Position numbers and translations under genes: made by a program | Shown here: one piece after another, positions 1-11,139 of the stretch | Position numbering within the stretch: position 1 is the stretch's first letter | Layout: every line of letters starts with the position of its first letter | The notes under the pieces: model-generated | What the model saw: the letters and a program-made list of their open reading frames with translations, nothing else | Database searches by the model: none | What the model was told of the DNA's origin: nothing | Origin: Isoetes taiwanensis | Lineage: Eukaryota > Streptophyta > Lycopodiopsida > Isoetales > Isoetaceae | Length of the DNA stretch: 64,000 bases | Direction of reading: 5' to 3' | Assembly (NCBI GenBank): GCA_021234155.1 | Contig: JAJEKV010000102.1 | Span: forward strand, 3,554,449-3,618,448

Positions 1-126
1 TCCTATTTCAATTGCTAGATAGTGTGAGCTAGTTACAGATCCCGCAATAATATGCCCGGCACGCGTTTTGAGATTACGGCTCTCGGTGGCATTGGTCTAT
101 GTATGTTAACAAGGGATTAATATCCT

Positions 127-958
127 CTAGATAGGTGAGCATCCGCGATCCTTCTTTTCCCATAAGATCTCTACCGCCTTAGTTTGGACCAGATCTCTAG
201 CGCCCAAGTCAGTAGTAGGCCAAGAGTCTGCTGTTATTCCCCATCTGCCCGCCCACTTCATGACATCATGCAACCATCCTGATGTGGTGGATGTTAGCGA
301 TGCTATTTTAGGCAGTCTATCTTCTGACATTAGGTTGACTCTATTGACAAAATTAATTGTCTGATATAGAGCCTCAGCTTCTAGAGGAATCAAACTGTAC
401 GCCAAGGTATGGCGTAAAGTGTCGTCTTTTGACTCCTAGCTCTTCGTGGAGGAAAGATTTGAGCATCGTTTCGATTTGCCCCCAAAGCTTTAGTGATATG
501 GATGGCCCCCAAATGGGAGCGCCGTACAAGATGACAGTCTGCACAAGAGTCTTAAACAACATTTTTTTCAAACTCCAATCACTCAAAGAGGCTTTATGGC
601 ATCTCACCAACATCCTATAAAGTGCTGATTTGCCACCTGTGACACGTTTATGCACACAATCCTTCCATTTGTAGTTAGATGAAAATTCTAGCCCAAGATA
701 TTTGTAGCATTCTACTATTTCCAAAACAGAACCGTCATACCAAAAAGATTGCCTCTTAATTGTTCCAAAAACCATCACCTTGGACTTACCCAAATTTACT
801 TTCATTTGTTTGGCTCTGCAGAAATCACATAAATTGTTCAAGTGATCTTGAAGTCCATTGGTGAGTCCGCTACTAGTACTACATCGTCTGCGTACAGAAG
901 CAACTGAATGAGAAAGCCACCTAGCATCGTTCCTGCAAATCCCCTCTGTTGTAGCCAT
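127..958 (-). pseudogene. LINE-a reverse transcriptase thumb and C-terminal region
   Basis: The first frame (374-958) carries V-N-L-G-K-S-K-V-M-V-F followed by Y-K-Y-L-G-L-E-F, the usual sequence after the palm in LINEs. It continues to I-L-Y-G-A-P-I-W-G. After a frameshift near 390 the next frame (127-405) continues with a helical region. The same blocks in the same order occur in LINE-c at 13940-14620. Confidence 0.75.
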
Positions 959-1311
959 TCCTCCAGCTCATCGATGTACAGACCAAATAGCGTTGGTGAT
1001 AATGGGCAACCCTGATGTACTCCCATTGTGCTTTCTACTGTATCTTCTAGTCTGCATGAAAGCTTGGCGATCACTTCCTCATACAATTTACTCACAACTC
1101 CTTTTAGAGATAAGGGAACACCGATTTGATCCATATGTGCACCTAGGTTATCTCGTGGCACCGTGTCGAATGCCTTCGAGAAATCTATGAAGGCCAAATA
1201 GAGGGCTTTTCTTGGTTCTTTTGCCTTTTCAATAAGAACCCTCAAAGTTACTGCATAGTCCAGAGTATTATACTCTCCTAAAACCTGCTTGGCATGTAGC
1301 CCTTCTTCCAT
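838..1311 (-). pseudogene. LINE-a reverse transcriptase, palm with YADD
   Basis: A 157-residue open stretch holds the catalytic palm. F-I-D-F-S-K-A-F-D at residues 41-49 supplies the first metal-binding Asp. G-C-P-L-S-P-T-L-F is at 101-109. Y-A-D-D-V-V at 140-145 is the catalytic aspartate pair. All three core motifs are intact, so the breakage is elsewhere. The frame shifts near 850 into the thumb region. Confidence 0.9.
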
Positions 1312-1722
1312 ACTCCTCAGCCCAACTGCTCAGTTTTCTTTCTAATAAACTGCCCAAGAGTTTTGAGAACACATTTCCCACCATAATGGTGCGGTAATTC
1401 CGTACATCCCTTCTATCCCCGGTCTTATATATCGGAACTATTTTGTTCTCCTCCCATGTTTGTGGCAAACCATATCTCACAGCTTGATTTAGATGAGAAG
1501 TAATTACCATTATGATTTGTTGACCCCCCACTTCAATAATTCTACACATATTCCTTGAAGGTCTGCTGATTTTCCATTCTTCATGCTTGCTAACTTGATC
1601 CCAACTTCCTCTTCGGTGAACAAATCTTCATCAACGGAAGGTGAACAGGTTTTGGTTAATCGGTTCGCGGGCGATACCTTCTTGCTAGTGGATGGTGAAG
1701 AGAATAATGTGCGTATAATCAA
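1268..1722 (-). pseudogene. LINE-a reverse transcriptase, fingers region
   Basis: Two overlapping frames carry the N-terminal reverse transcriptase blocks: an N-G-K-S-A-D-L-Q-G segment followed by E-L-L-K-W-G, then I-Y-K-T-G-D-R, N-Y-R-T-I-M-V-G and Q-A-G-F-R. These match the family pattern GKAPGxDG, then YKxGD, NYR and QAGFR. A frameshift lies near 1515-1545. The segment before S-V-D-E-D-L-F lies on the far side of the LINE-b insertion. Confidence 0.8.
1622..1639. repeat. Target-site duplication of LINE-b, left copy
   Basis: The 18-base string aaatcttcatcaacggaa here is repeated exactly at 3396-3413, immediately after the A-tract ending LINE-b. Three leading A bases could belong to the tail, so the true length is 15-18. 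Confidence 0.92.
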
Positions 1723-2270
1723 AAGATTTTGGATATATTTTCAATTTCATCTGGTTGTCTCCTTAATTGGGCTAAGTGTAGTGCCTTATGGGTGGGGAAG
1801 GAAGCGCGTTCCATAATTTTATATGAGTATGCATGGAAGGTTGTTGTACCATCTGCAAAGACAAAGCTTCTAGGAGTCCCCTTTGGTCTAGATATTGACA
1901 TGAATGAAGCATGGGATGAAATTATCTAAATTTACAAAGGCAACTGATTTGGTGGAGAGGTTCAAAGTTATCCTTGGCAGGTAGAATTCAAGTAGCTAAG
2001 TCAGTATTGAACAATACACATATTTATTTGGTTTTGGTTCTATTGGCTCCAGCTTCTAAGTTTCTTGAGATAAAAAGATTGTAAAGAGATTTTGTCTGGT
2101 GTACCGATCAAGGAGGCACTGTGAAGGTGGCGTGGAAGAAATGTATGTTGTTTAAACAACAAGGAGGACTTGGTATGTTGGATCTTTCTTTACAAGGTAA
2201 GGTCTTAGCTTCTAAGCTATTGTTCAGTTTGTTGAAAGATGATTGTGCATCACCAGGTATGAAGTTACTT
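1640..2270 (+). pseudogene. LINE-b reverse transcriptase C-terminal half
   Basis: Reading opens with F-A-G-D-T-F-L-L at 1664-1687, corresponding to the catalytic F-A-D-D of plant L1 enzymes with one Asp replaced by Gly. It is followed by L-N-W-A-K-C-S-A-L and L-L-G-V-P-F-G, typical of the region after the palm. Further on, in other frames, K-V-A-W-K-K-C-M-L and Q-G-G-L-G-M-L-D-L match the conserved segment before the zinc-binding domain. There are several frameshifts and stops. The lost Asp would inactivate catalysis if it is not a sequence error. Confidence 0.8.
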
Positions 2271-2759
2271 AAATAATCAGTAAAGAAGTGTATGGTTTTT
2301 CATAAGCGAGATGTGAGAATTGAGCCCCCTTGGGCATTGTTATATCCATTGAAAGCTTATCCACATGCCTCCCGATCTTGAAAGGCTTGCTTGGTCCGGA
2401 AGGTAGTCCAGCCAGTGATTACATTTGATTGGGAAGCTTGTCTCCGGGCATCTTCCCCTTTCGTGGTTGCCTTTGTATACTCATGGACAATTACACCCGG
2501 TTTGTAGAATTTATGCGCGTGCATTCCCAAAGCGAGGTGGCGAGAGCAGTATTATTTCTATTGAACAATTGGTATTTTGGCATTGACATTGCTCCTTGGC
2601 AATAGTTTCGAGAGACATATGGGTTGTTGGATAAAGATATCAATATATGGGCTTATGTAGCAAGTGCTCTTCCTCTAATTAAGAAGGTGGGTAACAAGAG
2701 ATGCCGGAACTTTGTTCAAGGTATTAAAGAAGGCAAGAAGCTAGTAAGTTCATGCTCTG

Positions 2760-3150
2760 ATTGCTTACCCTCCTCAAGTACTTTATCACCTTCTCGAAAA
2801 TGGCACTTACATGACTTTGCCTTCTCAATGGCACTCCATCACGAACCTTGTTTGGTCTAAATATAATTCTTCAAAGGTAAATGTTCTCCTTTGGCGTGAT
2901 TCATCGCTCTTTGAGAGTTAATCGATGGTTCATCGCTTTAAGCCGAGTAAGCCCACTTTGCCCAATGTGTGAGCGGTGCATTGAAACATTAGACCACTGT
3001 TTATATTTGTATGCGGTGAGTAGTCTTAGGTCCCCGCTGCATTCTCTTTTGGAGTATCTTTGGATAGTCAGCACTTACTTTTGGGTATTTATCAAATCAT
3101 TGGATTTGCTTCTAAAAGGATTGCATTTCACATGGCAAAGTCTTGGCTAA
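2760..3150 (+). pseudogene. LINE-b zinc-binding domain of plant LINE reverse transcriptase
   Basis: The frame from 2881 contains C-P-M-C-E-R-C-I-E-T-L-D-H-C-L, matching the Cys-x2-Cys ... E-T-x2-H pattern of the plant LINE C-terminal zinc-binding domain. A related segment, K-V-N-V-L-L-W-R, lies just upstream in another frame. It is broken by a frameshift near 2880. Confidence 0.8.
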
Positions 3151-3395
3151 TATGGAGTGTATGGAAGGGCGAAGAAAGGTCTTTATGATAAGCGTATTTC
3201 TTCTCGTGTGCTTGCTTCAAGAAATTGTGAAGAAGTTGTATAATTGTTTTCGGATCTCAATTGGCATTCATTAAAATTCCAATATGGAGTGATCATCTAA
3301 AAGTGATTGATGCTTCAGGGACATTTCTTACTTCTGGAAGTACTTTGTAATATTTTGAGTGTATAATATGAAGTAAAACACGTTCTTCAGAAAAA

Positions 3396-3413
3396 AAATC
3401 TTCATCAACGGAA
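3396..3413. repeat. Target-site duplication of LINE-b, right copy
   Basis: Exact second copy of the 18-base string at 1622-1639, directly after the A8 tail. Confidence 0.92.
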
Positions 3414-3548
3414 TATCTTTTCATTGATGTGGCCTCCATTACATGGTATAGATCTCTGACCATCTGTAATAGAGCATCCGAGTTTAGCTCTTCCCCGAGC
3501 GTATGCGGTATTCAAAGTGTTCGAAGCTTTTGGTCGTGCATAGAACTT

Positions 3549-3761
3549 TTAAAACGAGTTTAAAAGCTTTTCCCTAAAAGCCCGCTTCTTGTTTTTAAGC
3601 AATGTTTTGTACCATTTTGGCTTTACCCTAAGGACCTCTGGAATCTGAGCCCTAGCTTTTGTACATTCACTATCCCACCAAGAGTTATAAGGTCTGCCAG
3701 ATTTTCGTGGCTTGGTAAACCAAAAACTATATTTTGCAGCTTCAAGCATAACATCTACCAA
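3549..3761 (-). pseudogene. LINE-a linker between endonuclease and reverse transcriptase
   Basis: The 70-residue fragment contains S-W-W-D-S-E-C-T-K-A-R followed by a basic helix with K-N-K-K-R-A-F-R-E. A W-W-x-x-E-C segment followed by basic helices is usual just upstream of LINE reverse transcriptase. Reading continues on the minus strand towards the LINE-b insertion point near 3413. Confidence 0.65.
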
Positions 3762-3858
3762 GATTTTTGAATCTTCCGCTAAACTCCCTGCCCAATGGAT
3801 ATTACTCAGCCTAGTTTTCAGAGCATTAAATACACATCCTTCTTCTTATAATCTAGTT

Positions 3859-4053
3859 TCAACCTAGGTATAAAAAGCCCCCTGGTTTGTGCAGCCCACA
3901 ACCTCCTTGCAATGAAAAAGACAAACACGCATGGTCTGAGTCTGGCATTTTCTGACTGATACTAAAATTCTTGACTGTACAGGATGCAGGATCAGCCATT
4001 ACATAGTCAGATGGATTTGGCATTATGAATTTATCATGTATTGAGGTGATCAT
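3859..4053 (-). pseudogene. LINE-a endonuclease C-terminal fragment
   Basis: The 64-residue fragment carries S-D-Y-V-M-A-D and, 26 residues on, D-S-D-H-A-C-L-S. This matches the end of exonuclease-endonuclease-phosphatase domains in LINEs, where S-x-I-D-Y precedes the catalytic S-D-H. The upstream part of the endonuclease is not visible. It is a remnant, not a working enzyme. Confidence 0.7.
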
Positions 4054-4060
4054 GACTCTT

Positions 4061-4770
4061 GCATTTTTTACGAGACCTTTTTTCTATATCAAGGCATTTT
4101 ATAGTGTGGCATATTGCTCCTACTTTGAGTTTAAGTTTATGGTCAGGAATGCTAGATGGGACAAATTATGAAGAAAGCCTGGCGTTGCATAAGGATGATT
4201 GAGAATGGGATCGTTTTGTTCGCTAATGTGATCATGACTATAGTACGATTTACTTCGATTAGAAACTTTGTCCAATGTATGCTCATTGAAATTAGTGGCA
4301 TTATTGTTGATATATGATGTAAATGCACGTCTTCTACATTCAGTTGGATTCCTCAGAATGTCAGATGGATAGAAAATATTTCTGCATCTATAATTTTGGT
4401 AGTCTTGTTAAATATGTCTAGAGAGACTGTTGTTTCTTCCCGTCATATAATGCATGAGGGATCTCCGGCATTTTTAATTGGCCGCTTTTAACCCGGTGAA
4501 CCTGTTGCCATAATGGCAACGATTTTGAAGATGTGTTGATTGCTGCAATTTTGCCTCCTCCTTTAAGCTATAGGGTGCTACTTGTGCGTAATCTCCGAAG
4601 TTGTAAAATGCTTTAAGTTCAATGGATAAGTCCTTTTTTATCACTTGTTGCAATAGGTTATTCACACTTTCTATTACTGCCTTATTAGCCATTGGAAATC
4701 CGTCCCATATTATGGGCCTTACTGCAATAAGGAGTTGAGTTGCTCCCGAATCTCGTTCTAGTAACGAATA
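4061..4770. other. Unassigned stretch before the duplicated unit
   Basis: AT-rich sequence with no recognised domain. A 105-residue minus-strand open stretch at 4474-4791 has no feature I can match. It could be old transposon remains. It is not repeated upstream of the second unit at 35101, so it lies outside the duplication. Confidence 0.4.
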
Positions 4771-5133
4771 TGGACCTACATTGTTTTTCACAACGGGGAT
4801 TTGGATAAGCGAGTCTATGGTTCGTCCCTCCTGGGTACTGGAGAGCCGCGAGTGCTATTGTGCCACATGGGAGCACTATGCTTTGGTTTCCTCGTATCAA
4901 TAGGCATATGCAATTGAGGAGAAAAGTCTTTCAGCTTTGCTCTTTACATTTATTGGATGCTCGCTTTGTGCAGCGTAGACAAAATTGTAATTAAGGTGCT
5001 AGGGTGTGGGGGAAAACATGTAGAAATGAGAATGAAAAGGTATATTTGGCTTCCTAAAGAAACAATTGAGTCCCAAGATTCCTAATATACCTTGTTATGG
5101 CTTCATTTGGTCAATGACTCTACTATGGTATTC

Positions 5134-5455
5134 GGGTGAAAGCATGCTAGGGTGTACCATCTAAAGTACTTTTTAGGGAGTGCGAAACTACCCAGAAAAG
5201 TACCCAGCACTGGGTACTGGGAACTTGCATAAATGTCGCAATAAATAATAAGTTTGAGAGTTAATTCATTTATTTTAGTCTCTAATAGTATTGTTATCTT
5301 GTAATACTATAGATTGACATGTTATTGACCTTCAATTCAAAAACTTTCGATTGATTTTGATGGAAAGAAAAACCAGAAAATATCAGTTTTAAAAGTACCC
5401 AGTGTGGGTACTTTTGAGGGTTCCAAAAGTGGTACACCGTAGCATGCTTTTACCC
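5134..5455. mobile_element. Inverted-repeat element (MITE-like), only in unit 1
   Basis: The ends are inverted repeats of about 26 bases: left gggtgaaagcatgctagggt, right (read inward) gggtaaaagcatgctacggt, followed on both sides by gtacca. Direct attc copies flank it at 5130-5133 and 5456-5459. Unit 2 has a single attc at 35440-35443 and no insert. The interior has further short palindromes around gtaccca and no coding capacity. A 4-base duplication does not fit the common plant MITE groups, so the superfamily is left open. Confidence 0.85.
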
Positions 5456-7197
5456 ATTCATAAGCGGACCGCCAATTACGATGGTCCAAGTCGATGACCA
5501 TGCCATAAGCCGACCATCGATCACAATTAGTGCTTGGAGCAGGTGCTGAAAGCTTTCTTAGCATGGGCACACAGTGCCATATCAGATACTATTATAGGAG
5601 AGATGGATCATTGCATTCATTCATCCGGTCTCATCAATAGAACACCACCACTTTGGATGTTAATATTTTGTGCATAGGACCTTTTCCAAGGATGTTTATC
5701 AGTATCTCCTTAAGTATATGTAACCTAAGGCATACACCATCAACCTTTTAGAACTGTACAGTTATCTATTTACTACTTGTCTTTTAACAAAGCTATTATC
5801 TTAGTTTACTAATTCTCTCATATCTTCGAAGCTTTAGCAATAATTTTTTTCCTAAGGCACTATATTACATGTGCAAATCATTTCACATTTATAAGACATC
5901 ACATGCACCCATATACAGAGAGCATTCTGGTCTTCATATACATCTCCATGTGATGCATTCATTATGCATTTCTTCTCGCAGCTTTGCACTTCCGACCAAA
6001 TTTCAAGCATTTTCAAAGGTTGCAACACTTTCACTACATTTTCCAACGTTGTCAAATTCTTCACTAAACGATTACATCCCGATTCATCGAGTTTGAAAAT
6101 ATAGATTATAATACTACTCAAAACTGCCAATGGCCTCCATGTCTTATTTTCTAATCTCAACAACTTTTTCGTATGATTTCCTCATTGCCTCTACAAAGAT
6201 CGACTCCACGAGGACAACCGTTTGTCGCGACAAAACCTTGTTTAATAATAGGAGTGGTTTAATATGAAGCATCGCACATGACATCGCATTGATTCGAGAA
6301 AAATGTCCATGTGGTGAAGTATATGATGAAGATTGGTGTTGAAGGGCCGCTTCGGTGGAAAGATGGACATACAAAATTAGTTTCATGATTGTCTCGCATA
6401 CGGGAGTTCGTCTTAATGTTAATATGAAGATTATTGAACATCGTTTTTGTAGAGGAATTTCAAAGGTAAATGATATCTTTTTTTAATTAATTACTAACTT
6501 AATATTATATGTTAGGTATGATAAGACGCCAAAATTGCGGGTAAATGCTAGGAACCATTTGATTGCGATGGTTCAAGAAGGATGTTAAGCTATGTGCGGT
6601 CTAGATTGAGGAATAAAGGGCAAATATGCCTACCCAACACTCTTGATGCCCGGGAGTCAATTCCTTTGTGAATATGCACGAAAACCAAAGGGGGTTTGAG
6701 GGGGATTTTATTTAAATGTGTTGGATGCAGCGGTTTGTGTTAATTAATGTTAATGGTGATTATCGTTGGAAAAACATTTAGGCCCTTCAGGCCCTAACAA
6801 AAAGCAAACATGGATCGAACCCATATGCACAACAAAGAATGGGGATTGAATACCTATAAATAAATAGAATTAGCTCATATAAGCAAATACATCCATGCAA
6901 TAATTATTAGATCTCGCCAAAACCAATGGATTCTCATATTGCAAACGCATAGGCCTTTCTCTAAATCTTCTTGACACCAAGCCCAGCAGAACATAGACAT
7001 GAATATGTAGCATTATAGGGGTTTTTTGTGATTTTATACGCCTTTTGGCATGGTTTTCATATGATTTCTTGGTATTCATTGGCGTGCTAAATGGCTCCAA
7101 GCAATTCAGCAAGCCATAATAGAACTAGTTGTACTTGTTTGGCATGATGGGTGTACTTGTTCTAGTTGTTGCTTGCAGCAATTTCTTTTTTAGGGGG
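5456..7197. other. AT-rich stretch without recognised gene (unit 1)
   Basis: No domain or RNA gene is recognised. Short open stretches on both strands do not keep frame between the two units. A tract near 6480-6520 and the stretch 5700-6130 are nearly identical to unit 2 (35690-36120). Confidence 0.4.
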
Positions 7198-7363
7198 AAC
7201 TACAAAATACCCCTAACTTTTGCAAAATTCACGATTATACCCTTTACTTTCTAAAATTCACAAAATGCCCTAAAAACCTATCACGTTGGGGGCATTTCAT
7301 GAATTTTCTAAACATTAGGGTATGTTGTGAATTTTGCAAAAAGTTAGGGGTATATTGTAGTTT
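7198..7363. mobile_element. Foldback MITE-like element (unit 1)
   Basis: The left arm begins aactacaaaatacccctaac and the right arm, read inward from 7363, begins aactacaatatacccctaac. The arms run most of the roughly 166-base length, passing through ttttgcaaaattcac on both sides, so the whole element can fold into one hairpin. There is no coding capacity. A clear target duplication is not visible. Confidence 0.75.
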
Positions 7364-9954
7364 TCCTTTTTTATGTTTTGCCATAGCCTCACTACACGGT
7401 GGCGTTACCCGGCTCATGTAAACAAATACGTCCATGCAATAATGTCGAGTCTCAAAGACTAGTAGATTCTCACATTGCAACCGCATAAGGATTTCTCTAA
7501 ATCTTCAATAAACTGGCGAAGCCCAGAACATAGACATGAATAAGACCGCATTTTTTGGATGGAAGCTCTCTGACAGAACTCATACGTCAGCTATTTGGCA
7601 GAATCAAACTGAAAGAATGAGATGGGATTTTCTTGTATGGGATTTCAACCTATAAACCCATTTTAGATAAGAAGCATATAACACGCAATCCGGGACCAAC
7701 ATAGCCCTGGTTGTCGATGGAAGAAGCATATAAATTAATCGATTGTTTAACAAGCGAAGAATTGAATAAGAAGTTATTGAATATGTAACGATGGGCTTCA
7801 AGAAAGTCTTGAATACCATGGTCACTTCCAATCTTTCATTTCATACCCTTACATTTCAGCGGTAGCCAACAATAGGTTTGAGCCTAACAATAGCCTTGAA
7901 CCTGCAATTACGACCAACATAGCCAGTTGTCCATTGAAAGAAGCATATAAATTAATCAATTGTTTAAGAAACGAAGAATTTGACCAAGAAGTTATTGATT
8001 ATGTAACCGTGGGCTTACAGTAAAGTCTTGAGTACCATGAAGAAGGGGTGCAAAACTTATGTCAGGTGGACGTTGTATCTCTAGAACTCTATCACGCCAT
8101 AGTCCTGCAGCTCAAATCAAAGTATTTGAGAATTGCCTGGTCCAGAAATTGCTGGAGATGACCTCTGCTTTAGAAACTCAACTACCCCAAGAAAACTCAC
8201 CGGCTTTGGCAGTTCATTAATCTGTGGGCAAAACCTCCACCGAATCCTGCACCGAAATTTATTTGAATCGAGTTGTTAGCCTGGGCCGAAAATCACTGGA
8301 GATGACCTCTGCTTTAGAAACTCGGTTGCCCTAACGTCCACCTCGAAGCTTGCATGTGTTTTATGGGGACTAAAAAATAATTGGTTTTTCAAGGAGAAAT
8401 ATGCATTGCTAAATTATTGCAAAATCTTAGATAATATGCCATTCAAATATGAGAATACAGTGTGCGCTCTAGATATACTGATTAGTATGCCTCGCGCAAT
8501 ACGCCGATCAAATTATATGAAAACCATAGCAAAAACTGTACAAAAATACTAAAAAAAAAACCCTTAATTGTGATATATATTGGTAATCCTGCAACTTTTC
8601 TTCTTCATCAGTTTTAGTATTGCCTTCTCCATTAGTCGTACATCCTGTGAATGATCATGTTAAATCAGTTAGTATAGATCCTCCACCAGAAGTAGTTTCT
8701 ATCACGTGGAGAAGTGAAAGACAACAAATTGAGTGATGTTTTTTCGAATGAGCATTGGACTTCTTTGGAGAAGTTACTATGCTTCGATAATGTGTATATT
8801 GTGATGTTTGAGAATTGAAATTTGAAGACTGATATATACCTTGATATCCCAAACTAAATATAATGAAAATTTTGACTATGGTGTAAATTTTGGATCATGC
8901 CTTGTAATTTCTACTATATCGTTTATGTGCTTTGTAATTTTTGTCACAATGATGGTATGCAAGTAGAAGTTAGCACTGGAATGATAGAATGCAGGTAAAA
9001 TTAGTATGTAAAGTAAAAAACAAAGAACAGAATGTTAACTGAAAGCAAAATGTAACTAAATTTACTAAACAATCTGAGAAAGAAAGTTGCTATGTGTCAA
9101 GGCAAAAGGAAGTTGCTATGTGTCAAGACAGGATGACACGTAAGTGTTGTTTACATTATCTAAAACAAAACATAAAAGTCAACTCAATGATATTTAATTG
9201 TCAACATGTTTTTGTCTCTATCTATGAGTTTAACAAACGCAAAAGCATTGACTCTTCATTTAAGTACATCCCGCAACATCTAGAATCTATTTGGGTTGTT
9301 TTCTAAACTTGAGTAAAATGACTTTTATTGAAATTACTAAGAAATTACAATATTTTAAGATCATACAAAAATGATATCACTACAACAACATGAGCATAAT
9401 TTCAAAACAAGTCCGAATTACATAATACTTAAGAAATTTAATAAAGAAAATATTGACCTAGCAAAGATCAATGTAGTTTTAGCAGCAAAATGAGGCTATA
9501 TAAATAAGGTCCATAAAAAGATCCCGTGGGGTCTTTTTTAAAAGGTGTAAGCCTTTTTAATGGTTTGGATTTGGTTTAATTTTTTTTTTGTAATGGTCAA
9601 TTTCAGAAAGCGGGATTGTTCTTTTTTTTTTTCGCCACTCTCAGGGCTTGCGATTCATGCATCTGCCATAACCATTTGTGGTTCCGAATTTGTGTAGACG
9701 CCATTCCGTTGTTCATTCTGCCTCCGGATCTTTGTTGCTTCACCGGAGCTTTTCAAGTTGAAGCTCTGGGCCATTCAGATGCTCCTATTCGCACGTATTT
9801 CACATGTTTATTCGTATTTAACAAATCCAATGGTTTATAATTCAATAGTTTAGCAAAAAAAATAAGGAGATAATGGGTTAGAGATAGTTTAAGCAGCAAA
9901 AGTTCGATTGGGTTAAGGAGAAAATAAATTGGAAAGTTCTCCACAAACATCGAA
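7364..9954. other. Gene-poor stretch downstream of the membrane-protein gene (unit 1)
   Basis: I see no supported gene. The part from about 8860 is almost identical to unit 2, in contrast to the transposon regions. A 66-residue stretch inside 9616-9840 is identical in both units, but since the DNA is also identical this is not evidence of coding. The part near 9955 is probably the 3' flank of the minus-strand gene. Confidence 0.4.
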
Positions 9955-10892
9955 TTACACGAAAACTGACCAAAAAATTGTCGTATTAAAGACGTTCAAA
10001 ACTTTACATGTTCCAGGAAATACAAAGGTCCACGAAGAAACGTTGGGAAATCCTACAAATTTTGAAAATTTAGCAGCATAATCAACAGGTTTTGTTAAAA
10101 ATCTGCAAGCAGCAGTTGAATTACAGGGTAAATGTACCACGCCAGAGTCGTGATGAGAATTGCCGGAATCCTTCCAATTGTCAGCACTGCCAGAACAAGA
10201 GAAAGAATGGCCCAAACTGGCGTTCCAGTATAAGGATTTCTTCTCAGACCTTGAACACTTCCATTTCCCCTGTTTTTTCCCTCATCTTGACCACCATGCT
10301 CTTGCTTAATCTGCCTCTGTCTTCCATCTACCGATTTTCTGATCTCTGAAATGCCCTGCTTACTTGAAATTGTTGAAGAAGATGTGGATATTGCATCAGA
10401 AACAGAGGAATTTGTCATTCTTGTCAATGTTAACAGAAAAAAGAGTGGAAGTAAAGAAATTAACGCTGCGTAAATCGTCCGCCATAGCCATATGAGCCCT
10501 ATTTCGGCGCCGGAGAGAAGCAGTGTTGCCATAACAAAGATAATCGCCGAATTAAAAGAACCTGAAGAAGGGATTGATGTATACACATTTTTTCAGCGGC
10601 AAAATGACCCTGTTTTTATCTTGTATCATACCTTTCGGCGAAGAAAAATCAGTCTTTACAGCTGCGATCGGCTCAGGATTAGGATTTGAAGCAGCAATTA
10701 CAACCGGAATCAAATTATTACTAGATCCCTGATCTTGAACTTGACTTCTTCAGGCGATTTGCCGGTTCTAGCAGCAATAAGCTCTCTTTTAGCATCTAAT
10801 TCAGCAAGAACAGAGGCAAATTGCTCCCTGCCACGATCTGCGAACGGATTTGGATTGGGCTTCTTAGGCATTTGATTGACACGGCGCAACAT
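9955..10892 (-). CDS. Small membrane protein of unknown function (unit 1, frameshifted)
   Basis: Minus-strand frames at 10710-10892, 10095-10586 and 9955-10215 join into one intronless reading of about 310 residues if single-base length errors are allowed. The N-terminus is soluble and charged, with the block N-P-F-A-D-R-G from the second Met (10871). Two hydrophobic segments follow G-S-F-N-S-A near 10500, then a Ser-rich and basic middle. A last hydrophobic segment carries G-R-I-P-A-I-L followed by A-W-Y-I-Y-P. This layout recalls an uncharacterised plant membrane-protein family with N-terminal F-A-D-R-G; that assignment is from memory. A TATA-like box at 10925-10932 is only about 35-40 bases before the first Met, which favours the second Met. 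Breaks fall at homopolymers and differ from those in unit 2. Confidence 0.7.
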
Positions 10893-10924
10893 AAAATGGA
10901 CCGATTTGTGAAATAGGAAGGGGG

Positions 10925-10932
10925 TATATAAG
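10925..10932 (-). promoter_or_regulatory. TATA-like box of the membrane-protein gene (unit 1)
   Basis: On the minus strand the sequence reads ttatatac upstream of the start codons at 10892 and 10871. It is unchanged in unit 2 at 40948-40954. Spacing suits transcription starting near 10900 and translation from the second Met. Confidence 0.5.
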
Positions 10933-10997
10933 CTTCATTTTGAAGGCTTATGCAACGAAGCAAAACTGAGAAGCTTCTTGGTTATTCAAAATTGTGA

Positions 10998-11029
10998 GAC
11001 CACGCCTCGAAATTGCTTGGTCTCTGTAG
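10998..11029. other. Short hairpin upstream of the membrane-protein gene
   Basis: The arms gagacca and tggtctc are separated by about 15 bases. It recalls, in miniature, the gtctcac/gtgagac palindromes in front of the H3-like ORF. It is present in both units. Function is unknown. Confidence 0.35.
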
Positions 11030-11139
11030 ACAGTAAAAAATCAATTATATTAAATTTGCTTTATAGTTCCTAGAATAAACTTACCTAACTATTTCATAAA
11101 TCTGGAATTTACCTCCTACAAGGTTGTGTGAAGGTTGTT

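Larger units (their letters stand above)
1640..3398 (+). mobile_element. LINE-b: 5'-truncated L1-type LINE nested in LINE-a
   Basis: The insert is about 1.75 kb, lies on the plus strand, ends in eight A bases (3391-3398) and is flanked by an exact 15-18-base duplication. It starts just upstream of the reverse transcriptase catalytic motif, so it is a 5'-truncated copy made by target-primed reverse transcription. The poly(A) tail and a C-terminal zinc-binding domain place it in the plant L1 group, unlike LINE-a. Joining the sequence before 1622 to that after 3396 restores LINE-a reading. Confidence 0.9.
1..4060 (-). mobile_element. LINE-a: non-LTR retrotransposon, interrupted by LINE-b
   Basis: Minus-strand fragments occur in the order of a LINE ORF2: apurinic-type endonuclease C-terminus, linker, reverse transcriptase and C-terminal region. 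The family copies its RNA at a nicked chromosomal site. The 3' end lies beyond the window start and the endonuclease N-terminus is missing at about 4060. A plus-strand LINE splits the frame at 1640-3395. Frame changes break the ORF in several places. The clade is not assigned; it resembles LINE-c further along more than LINE-b. Confidence 0.85.

Noticed and set aside
9616-9840. Plus-strand open stretch identical over 66 residues in both units
   Set aside because: The DNA itself is identical in both units, so conservation says nothing about coding; the frame has Cys/Phe-rich low-information content and lies in the 3' flank of the minus-strand gene.
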